Shown here one piece after another: positions 5,976 to 10,177 of a DNA stretch of 10,177 nt. This DNA comes from Acidobacteriota bacterium. Its GTDB lineage: Bacteria > Acidobacteriota > Terriglobia > UBA7540. The stretch lies in assembly GCA_021827245.1 (NCBI GenBank), contig JAKAWN010000243.1:1-10177 (forward strand), written 5' to 3'. A program made the position numbers and the translations under genes. The number at the start of each line of letters is the position of its first letter. Position 1 is the first letter of the stretch. The notes below the pieces were generated by a model. That model saw only the letters and a program-made list of their open reading frames with translations, searched no databases and had not been told where the DNA came from.

Positions 5976-6744
5976 GAGCAAGCAGTTGTTGCTCGTCCCG
6001 CCACCATAGCAGTGTCAGGACCTGGTCAGAGCCAATTTTGATGGAATCTTCCACTAGGCTGTACCGGTTTGCATCCCGATGATCGATCCAACTATCGGCG
6101 TAGACCTCGACCGGCCGCTTCACACTGAGCTCTCCGTGAGTCAAGGAACTAGCAAGGGTATCGTCTTCTGGCCGCTCCCGCGGCCACAGCACTTCGGGGA
6201 CATCAGGGCCTCGGATGAACCATTTGCGTCTTCCTCCCTCGCTGCAAATGATCATTGCTGGAAAGGAACCATGCTGGACCAATCGGATTGCCGCTGCGGT
6301 CATACTGGTAACAAATTGGTGCGCCAGCGCATCCACAGTATCAAACGTAATTTCCTTGTTGCGTGCCCTGGGAACAAACATGAACTCGGGCAAAAGGCAA
6401 TCGGCGGCATATTCGTTTGCCCTTCGTTCGGCGTTGTCGGCAGTCCATTCCGAATTGAGCACGGATTCTGCACAGGCAAAGCCTACTTTCCCGCGGTCCA
6501 GCATCCAATGACCTAACTCGTGGCCTGCCGAGAAACGCTGTCGTGGTCGCTGTGCTCGGCAATCGACAGTGATAATCGCTCGGTCACCGTGGCCCACAAC
6601 GCGCGCCGCACACCCTTCTAAAACTTCGTAAACTATCGTAGCACCACAATATTGCGCAATCGCCTCGATGTCGATTTCATTAGGCTCGGAAATGCCAAGT
6701 TCTTTGAGCAACGCTTCGGGGGGTGTGAAGGAACGTGCCATCAT
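5950..6744 (-). CDS. ImmA/IrrE-family zinc metallopeptidase
   Basis: Proteins of this family cleave or control a partner transcription regulator: ImmA of ICEBs1 cuts the ImmR repressor, IrrE of Deinococcus cuts DdrO, and CapP of CBASS cuts CapH. The 264-aa protein shows the zinc-site signature HELGH at 75-79 within FSAGHELGHWMLD. The third ligand is expected at E106 in ERRANEYAADCLLPE. The peptidase domain spans about 10-160. The remaining 100 residues, ending in a WWRDEQQLLAL strand, form a C-terminal domain that may sense a signal, as in IrrE. It is the last gene of a minus-strand operon, 18 bp after the 141-aa gene. The start could be either ATG of ATGATG (6744 or 6741), and no clear Shine-Dalgarno is seen. 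Its genomic partner is not a classic XRE repressor but a sigma-like protein, which is the likeliest substrate together with the 141-aa protein (inference). Confidence 0.9.
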   Translation of the reverse strand: MMARSFTPPEALLKELGISEPNEIDIEAIAQYCGATIVYEVLEGCAARVVGHGDRAIITVDCRAQRPRQRFSAGHELGHWMLDRGKVGFACAESVLNSEWTADNAERRANEYAADCLLPEFMFVPRARNKEITFDTVDALAHQFVTSMTAAAIRLVQHGSFPAMIICSEGGRRKWFIRGPDVPEVLWPRERPEDDTLASSLTHGELSVKRPVEVYADSWIDHRDANRYSLVEDSIKIGSDQVLTLLWWRDEQQLLALSEDEEFP

Positions 6745-6762
6745 TCTGATTATTAGACTATA

Positions 6763-7188
6763 TCAACTGTCGAGGACGCCTAGTTCTTTCAATTGTTTGA
6801 GGAAGGTTTCGACATCGGCATCGGATAATTCCCTAAAATCGCGGTGCTGAGTCGTGAGCATTGCCGACTGGATATTGGGCCGCGCCGCGAAAACCGCTGC
6901 CAGGAGATCCCGCCGTTCGGCGGCCGAGGCTGGTAGATCGTACTGCCTCGTGCGCATTTCAGCAATTCTCTGCTCATAGGTATGCTTCGCTTCCCGCAGC
7001 TTCTTCTGCCGATGAGCTTTTGAGGCCTGCCGAAGCACGTTTCGAATACGTGCTGCCTCTATGGCAGGGTCAATTCCCTCCTCACGGATTTCGCTGAGGA
7101 TCTGTTCGTCCGAGAGCTCAAGTACCGAATCCGCCAGTCCACACATGATATTGGCAAGCTGTTCGTCGTATCTATTCTTATTCGGCAT
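6763..7188 (-). CDS. Small helical protein between sigma-like and ImmA genes
   Basis: I recognise no named domain in this 141-aa protein. It is charged and looks mostly alpha-helical. LADSVLELSDEQILSEIREEG (18-38) forms an acidic amphipathic helix. Residues 45-80 (VLRQASKAHRQKKLREAKH, then YEQRIAEMR) are a long basic-acidic helix that could form a coiled coil. ASAAERRDLLAAVFAARP and the ELSDADVETFLKQLKELGVL tail complete it. Translation is well supported by GGAGG 8 nt before the ATG. The gene overlaps the sigma-like gene by 11 bp and ends 18 bp before the ImmA-type gene, so the three are co-transcribed. It might be an anti-sigma-like partner or the substrate of the peptidase. Position is the only evidence for that. 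Confidence 0.8.
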   Translation of the reverse strand: MPNKNRYDEQLANIMCGLADSVLELSDEQILSEIREEGIDPAIEAARIRNVLRQASKAHRQKKLREAKHTYEQRIAEMRTRQYDLPASAAERRDLLAAVFAARPNIQSAMLTTQHRDFRELSDADVETFLKQLKELGVLDS

Positions 7189-7813
7189 GGCTCTGGCCTC
7201 CGTGTGTTCTGCCTCGCACGGCGTAGCGAATGCGCTTTACCGCCGCCTCGTATTGTTGTTTGGTAAAGCCGAGTCCCATGATTTCAGTACCGGTCATGCC
7301 TTCGGCCCATCCCTGAAGGATAAGAATACCCTCATCATCCCCTTCAACAATCTTGAAAACCCGAGCCACCTCTTCCTTCGCAAAAAGCACCCGGTCTGCC
7401 GGGGGGTCTTTTGAGCGGGCACTATCTAAGGGCGAAGATTCTTTCCCTTCGGGGTCTGCTGTGATGAGGTCAGATTCAAGCTGCGTGTCGTCTTCTTCGA
7501 CACCCTTGCGCTTTTGGTGGTGTGTCATGCTCCGCATGGCTCCGGTTAGGTGTTTTACGAAGTCAACTCTTTTGTTCCAGTGTCTTCCTTCGCCTGGGCC
7601 TTCAGCACCGGCCAAAGTCGAGGCTATTGCGTCATTTAACAGATCGTCAGCCTCGTGCCATGGACTCGTTCGCCCTAGACCTCGTATTCGCCAAGCGGCG
7701 AATTTGTGAAGCCGCAACAGTTGCCCGCTGGTCAAGGTCTCAATCGCGTGGTCAATTTCCTCGCGTGTCGCTGCTGTATCTTCCGGTATTCGCCTCGGAG
7801 TTTCAGACGCCAT
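7178..7813 (-). CDS. RNA polymerase sigma factor-like regulator
   Basis: The 211-aa protein looks like a divergent ECF-type sigma factor or sigma-derived DNA-binding protein. Residues 33-100 resemble sigma region 2, with LRLHKFAAWRIRGLG, then HEADDLLNDAIASTL (the DDL-x-x-A pattern of region 2.2) and FVKHLTGAMRSMTHHQKRK, which resembles regions 2.3-2.4. An acidic, low-complexity linker (105-140) follows. Residues 145-200 resemble region 4: EEVARVFKIVEGD, ILILQGWAEGMTGTEIMGLG and QQYEAAVKRIRYAVRG, a helix-turn-helix-like end. Similarity is weak, and region 4 is less typical than region 2. It is the first gene of the operon that ends with the ImmA-type peptidase. It is divergent from the ubiquitin-like operon across 151 bp, so it is the natural candidate to control that operon. 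The ATG at 7811-7813 follows AAGGG with about 6 nt spacing. Confidence 0.7.
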   Translation of the reverse strand: MASETPRRIPEDTAATREEIDHAIETLTSGQLLRLHKFAAWRIRGLGRTSPWHEADDLLNDAIASTLAGAEGPGEGRHWNKRVDFVKHLTGAMRSMTHHQKRKGVEEDDTQLESDLITADPEGKESSPLDSARSKDPPADRVLFAKEEVARVFKIVEGDDEGILILQGWAEGMTGTEIMGLGFTKQQYEAAVKRIRYAVRGRTHGGQSHAE

Positions 7814-7866
7814 GCCTGGCCCTTACTGTTGGCCCCTGTCTTCCTATGCCGACCTCAGTTACTCTG

Positions 7867-7893
7867 CGGAGAAATTTATTACTTTTTTCTCCG
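7867..7893. promoter_or_regulatory. Palindrome in the shared divergent control region
   Basis: CGGAGAAA (7867-7874) and TTTCTCCG (7886-7893) are perfect 8-bp arms around an 11-nt AT-rich spacer. The spacer includes TTTATTACT, which could carry a -10 box for either direction. It lies about 54 bp from the sigma-like start and 72 bp from the ubiquitin-like start. That is suitable for an operator that controls both operons. The binding protein is unknown; the sigma-like product is a candidate. Confidence 0.55.
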
Positions 7894-7926
7894 AACACTC
7901 CCGAGACCGGGCATTAGGTAAATGTG

Positions 7927-7949
7927 GGGAGGCCGGATTAATCCCTCCC
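7927..7949 (+). promoter_or_regulatory. Hairpin just upstream of the ubiquitin-like gene RBS
   Basis: GGGAGG (7927-7932) pairs with CCTCCC (7944-7949) around an 11-nt loop. The overlapping 10-mer GGATTAATCC (7935-7944) is a perfect palindrome in its own right. The Shine-Dalgarno AGGAG at 7954-7958 begins 5 nt after the stem. The GGGAGG arm is itself Shine-Dalgarno-like, and its CCTCCC partner could alternatively pair with the real AGGAG, so a translational switch is conceivable. A DNA operator is the simpler alternative. Confidence 0.4.
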
Positions 7950-7964
7950 GGACAGGAGAACGGA

Positions 7965-8243
7965 ATGGAAAATATCACGGAAACTCAGCAAGGTACAACC
8001 GAAGATCACAGTGGGAAAAAGTTTTTCATCGATATTGAGGGACACGAATACACCTGGGACACCCCCACCATTACGGTGGCCCAGATTCGCGCCCTCGGAA
8101 ATATTCCGCCAGACCAGCCCATCATTCAGGAAGCCCCTGACGGCACGGAGCGTACGTTGGGCGAAAATGAAGTGGTTGAACTAAAGCCCGGGCATCGCCA
8201 CGGTCGGGCTCCCAAATATAAGCGGGGGCAAGAAAATGCATGA
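7965..8243 (+). CDS. Ubiquitin-like protein (Multi_ubiq-type) of a conjugation operon
   Basis: This 92-aa protein is the probable modifier of the operon. After a polar N-terminal tail (1-17), one beta-grasp domain of the bacterial multi-ubiquitin type covers about 18-75: KKFFIDIEGHEYTWDTPTIT, VAQIRALGNIPPDQPIIQE, DGTERTLGENEVVELKPG. The basic tail is HRHGRAPKYKRG followed by QENA. Eukaryotic-type modifiers end in GG. Here a single Gly at 88 is followed by four residues, so C-terminal trimming by the neighbouring JAB peptidase to expose Gly88 is plausible (inference). The ATG at 7965-7967 is chosen because AGGAG lies 6 nt upstream and the domain fits. The in-frame upstream ATG at 7812 would reach into the divergent promoter region. 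The last 8 bp overlap the E2-like gene, the sign of one operon. Bil and Bub operons are the relevant known systems. Confidence 0.85.
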   Translation: MENITETQQGTTEDHSGKKFFIDIEGHEYTWDTPTITVAQIRALGNIPPDQPIIQEAPDGTERTLGENEVVELKPGHRHGRAPKYKRGQENA

Positions 8244-8646
8244 GCGTGTTAGGCAGGAGATCGAATTACTCCGCAAGAAATATGCGGCACTGGAGCATGG
8301 TGAGCAACTGAACTGGGTTTCGGTTCCAGAATTCGAACTCCCCCCTAACCGATTCAACAGGGAGAAAACTCAGCTTTTGTTCACGATACCGGTGGGATAT
8401 CCCAACACGGGGCCGGACAACTTCTTTGTTGATGTCGAGTTGCGTTTACGGAACGGAACGCCCCCGCCCGGGTTTAACCCAAATTCACAATCAACTAGCG
8501 GGGCGGCTCCACGGCCTGGGAACTGGGGATGGTTTTCATGGCACCCCAAGGCTTGGCGACCCGCAGCTTCTATCGCCGAAGGGGACAACCTCCTGACGTT
8601 CGTACGCGGCGTGAATTTATGCCTACGGGGTGAAGAGTCAGCATGA
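8236..8646 (+). CDS. E2-like (prokaryotic E2 family E type) protein
   Basis: In ubiquitin-like pathways E2 carries the activated modifier to its target. The 136-aa protein fits the bacterial E2 family E pattern: an N-terminal helix (2-22), FELPPNRFNREKTQLLFTIP (33-52), YPNTGPDNFFVDVELRL (55-71, the YPxxPP-like turn of the UBC fold), then NGTPPPG. The loop to NWGWFSWHPKAWRP (96-109) takes the position of the E2 active site, and the C-terminal helix is DNLLTFVRGVNLCL. The only cysteine in the protein is C129, in the last helix and far from the usual catalytic position. S101 next to W102-H103 is the most suggestive replacement. Transfer by a serine (oxyester) or a purely structural role are both possible. 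Start overlaps the upstream gene by 8 bp, and the stop overlaps the JAB start as ATGA. Confidence 0.82.
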   Translation: MHERVRQEIELLRKKYAALEHGEQLNWVSVPEFELPPNRFNREKTQLLFTIPVGYPNTGPDNFFVDVELRLRNGTPPPGFNPNSQSTSGAAPRPGNWGWFSWHPKAWRPAASIAEGDNLLTFVRGVNLCLRGEESA

Positions 8647-9209
8647 AGTGTTCAATCTCCATACCGGCCAGTATGAACAAGCAGCTCCAAAAGCACCTAT
8701 TTCGGAATCATCTGGAACAGGGAGCCTTCCTGTTTACCTATGTGGTAGGCAGTTCCGAGAATTCCTTACGGCTTGAGGCCACCGAGATGTACTTGATACC
8801 GCCCGAAGGATGGGAGGTTCAGTCAGACGTACATCTCGAGATGAAGGACGCTGAGCGAGCAAAGATCATGAAGATGGCTCGCAACGGCAAGCATGCAATT
8901 ATTGACTGTCACTCTCACCCCGGCTCTCATGATCATGTGGAGTTCTCCGCAAGCGATCGTGCTGGCATTGCCGATTTCTCTGCCTATGCGAAGTGGAAGC
9001 TTCCGGGTCAGCCATACACTGCCATGGTCTGGGGAGAAATGTCCGTCGATGCGGTTGTGTGGCATGGGGCCTTCGAACAAGCTCGCCATGTCCATGAGGT
9101 GATTCTTGCAGGTAGAAATATGAGCCGAGTTCTTGTTCCCCGTGGTACTTGGTTTTCTAGGAGATCGTTGCGAGGCAGAAAGCTGAGACTAACCAAACAT
9201 GAAAACTAG
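8643..9209 (+). CDS. JAB/JAMM metallopeptidase (deubiquitinase-like)
   Basis: JAB-domain zinc isopeptidases remove ubiquitin-like proteins from targets or trim their C-termini. The 188-aa protein has the JAMM signature: a Glu at 25 (HLEQGAFLFTYVVG), H90-S-H92-P in IIDCHSHPGSHDH, and S102-x-x-D105 in VEFSASDRAG. The gap between the second His and the Asp is 12 residues instead of the common 10, a small insertion that is still compatible with the fold. Strands SLRLEATEMYLIPPEG and PYTAMVWGEMSVDAVVW complete the core (up to about residue 142). The C-terminal 45 residues are basic and family-variable. It starts with an ATGA overlap after the E2-like gene and its last 11 bp overlap the E1 gene. 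Likely jobs are to mature the ubiquitin-like protein behind Gly88 or to reverse conjugation (inference). Confidence 0.9.
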   Translation: MKCSISIPASMNKQLQKHLFRNHLEQGAFLFTYVVGSSENSLRLEATEMYLIPPEGWEVQSDVHLEMKDAERAKIMKMARNGKHAIIDCHSHPGSHDHVEFSASDRAGIADFSAYAKWKLPGQPYTAMVWGEMSVDAVVWHGAFEQARHVHEVILAGRNMSRVLVPRGTWFSRRSLRGRKLRLTKHEN

Positions 9210-10059
9210 ATTTTCGCGTCAGATACTGGCGTTCGGCGAGGAGGGTCAACGTTCCATCGAAGCGCAGCGCGTCGGTATTGTCGGTCTCGGTGGCATCGGC
9301 TCTCACGTCGCTCAGGCTCTTGCCTATTTCGGGGTTCAAAGCTTCGTGTTGGTCGACGATGATTATGTCGAGGAGTCGAACTTGAACAGGTTGATCGGGG
9401 GCACAGCAAAGGACGTCGAGAAAGAGACCTTGAAAATTCGGGTGGCTGAAAGACTTGTTTGGGCAGTCGCGCCTGCTGCCAAGATCGACCCTATTCCCCA
9501 GAATTTGCGGTCTGCAAAAGCGATCGATGCCTTGACATCCTGCACCGCGATTTTCGGCTGCGTAGACCATGATGGGCCACGCCTGGTTCTCATGGAGCTG
9601 GCATGTGCCTACGAAATCACGTTTATTGATTGCGCGACAGAGATCGTGCCCGATTCTAAGAAAAGTCGTATTGAGGACTTCGGCGGCCGGGTCGTCGTAT
9701 GTCGCCCAGGGGACTTTTGTCTAGCCTGCGCCAACGAGATCGACCTTGAGATGGCAAAGGCGGAATTAGAATCTGAAGACGTTCGTGCGCTCCGAAAGGC
9801 ACACGGGTACGGCCTTGGGGAAGAAGTTGTGGCGCCCGCGGTCGTGTCGCTAAATGGCATCATCGCAAACCTAGCGGTAACCGAATTTTTAGTATGGACG
9901 ACGGGCATCAGGGAACCCTTCCGGAAGCGATTTTATCGGGGAATGAGAGGAATTATTCTTGAGAACAAGGACGTTCGACGCAAGGATTGTTACAATTGTG
10001 GCTACTTGGTTGGGAAGCGCGAGGCAGTAAATCTCTATCGGTACGTGAAGACTCAGTAA
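9199..10059 (+). CDS. E1-like ThiF/MoeB-type adenylating enzyme
   Basis: E1-like enzymes activate the C-terminal carboxylate of a ubiquitin-like protein as an acyl-adenylate using ATP-Mg. The 286-aa protein opens with RFSRQILAFGEEGQ. It shows the nucleotide site VGIVGLGGIGSHV (25-37), the DDDYVEESNLNRL block (53-65) with the conserved Asn and Arg, a Lys near 79, and CVDHDGPRLVLMELA (121-135) with the metal-site D123. The structural zinc site is complete: C174/C177 (FCLAC) and C264/C267 (CYNC). The crossover loop before PAVVSLNG (about 200-212: AHGYGLGEEVV) contains no cysteine, although thioester-forming E1s carry their catalytic Cys near there. It may only adenylate, or use a different nucleophile. 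The protein is single-domain, without E2 fusion, and starts inside the last codons of the JAB gene. Confidence 0.92.
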   Translation: MKTRFSRQILAFGEEGQRSIEAQRVGIVGLGGIGSHVAQALAYFGVQSFVLVDDDYVEESNLNRLIGGTAKDVEKETLKIRVAERLVWAVAPAAKIDPIPQNLRSAKAIDALTSCTAIFGCVDHDGPRLVLMELACAYEITFIDCATEIVPDSKKSRIEDFGGRVVVCRPGDFCLACANEIDLEMAKAELESEDVRALRKAHGYGLGEEVVAPAVVSLNGIIANLAVTEFLVWTTGIREPFRKRFYRGMRGIILENKDVRRKDCYNCGYLVGKREAVNLYRYVKTQ

Positions 10060-10066
10060 AGGCGTT

Positions 10067-10171
10067 ATGGTCGCTAACCTGACTTCCGCGCTCGGGCGAG
10101 TGAAGTATCGCATTGGCAATGAGATAGCATTTCATTCCGTCACTATGGCGAAAGGGCGGACCAACTTCTGA
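10067..10171 (+). CDS. Possible 34-aa small protein after the E1 gene
   Basis: The ORF runs from ATG at 10067 to TGA at 10169-10171, beginning 7 bp after the E1 stop. A weak AAAGG lies 4 nt upstream. The 34-residue product (begins MVANLTSALGRVKYRIGNE) matches no family I recognise. Its position invites reading it as a last small gene of the operon. A random ORF, or the 5' edge of a gene continuing in another frame beyond the window, is as likely. Confidence 0.25.
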   Translation: MVANLTSALGRVKYRIGNEIAFHSVTMAKGRTNF

Positions 10172-10177
10172 CCGGCT

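Noticed and set aside
5461..6009. 182-codon plus-strand ORF overlapping the zinc-finger gene
   Set aside because: Out-of-frame shadow without motifs. The 5436 frame has the organised Cys/His clusters and sits at the promoter.
7812..7964. Upstream extension of the ubiquitin-like gene to the ATG at 7812
   Set aside because: It would overlap the divergent gene's start and the palindromic control region. The ATG at 7965 has a well-spaced AGGAG.
1..10177. CRISPR array, tRNA or rRNA genes
   Set aside because: Reading both strands I found no regularly spaced direct repeats, no tRNA-like cloverleaf and no rRNA sequence.

Overview
The window is an accessory (defence and mobile-element) stretch of a bacterial chromosome or large contig. 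Most of it is GC-rich, with AT-rich control regions. No rRNA, tRNA or core housekeeping gene is visible, so taxonomy is weak. The general look (moderately high GC, a short degenerate receiver-like protein, IS1595 and Tn3 remnants, AbiE, possible leaderless starts) would suit an environmental bacterium such as an Acidobacteriota member. That is a guess, not a demonstration.

Layout. Bases 1-520 carry no convincing gene, only one strong 13-bp hairpin. Bases 521-973 hold the last 150 codons of a Tn3-family transposase (minus strand), cut off at its 5' side by a complete IS1595-family element (974-2027) with 33-bp terminal inverted repeats and an intact transposase. Bases 2028-2247 hold no recognisable gene. 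Then, all on the minus strand, come a small receiver-like protein (2248-2613), a XerC/D-type tyrosine recombinase (2748-3737), and the AbiEii/AbiEi type IV toxin-antitoxin pair (3768-5293). The recombinase starts only 30 bp after the abiEii stop and may be co-transcribed with it. The abiEi promoter (TTTACA-17-TATAAT) is embedded in a palindrome and lies so close to the ATG that a leaderless mRNA is predicted.

Divergent from abiEi is a plus-strand zinc-finger/AT-hook-like protein (5436-5975), again behind palindromes and an almost leaderless promoter. Its 3' end overlaps, tail to tail, a minus-strand operon read from 7813 down to 5950: a sigma-factor-like protein, a 141-aa helical protein, and an ImmA/IrrE-type zinc peptidase.

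The most interesting part is 7965-10059, divergent from that operon: four tightly overlapping plus-strand genes encoding a ubiquitin-like protein, an E2-like protein, a JAB/JAMM metallopeptidase and an E1/ThiF adenylating enzyme. This is a bacterial ubiquitin-like conjugation operon (Bil/Bub class). The E2-like protein has no cysteine in its active-site region, and the E1 has none in its crossover loop. The ubiquitin-like protein ends in ...RG plus four residues instead of GG. Together these point to a non-canonical, possibly oxyester-based, version of the pathway. The divergent ImmA peptidase and sigma-like gene look like its control module, by analogy with the regulator/peptidase pairs that switch on CBASS. 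A shared control region of about 150 bp (7814-7964) with two inverted repeats separates the two operons.

The right edge (10060-10177) holds one possible 34-aa ORF.
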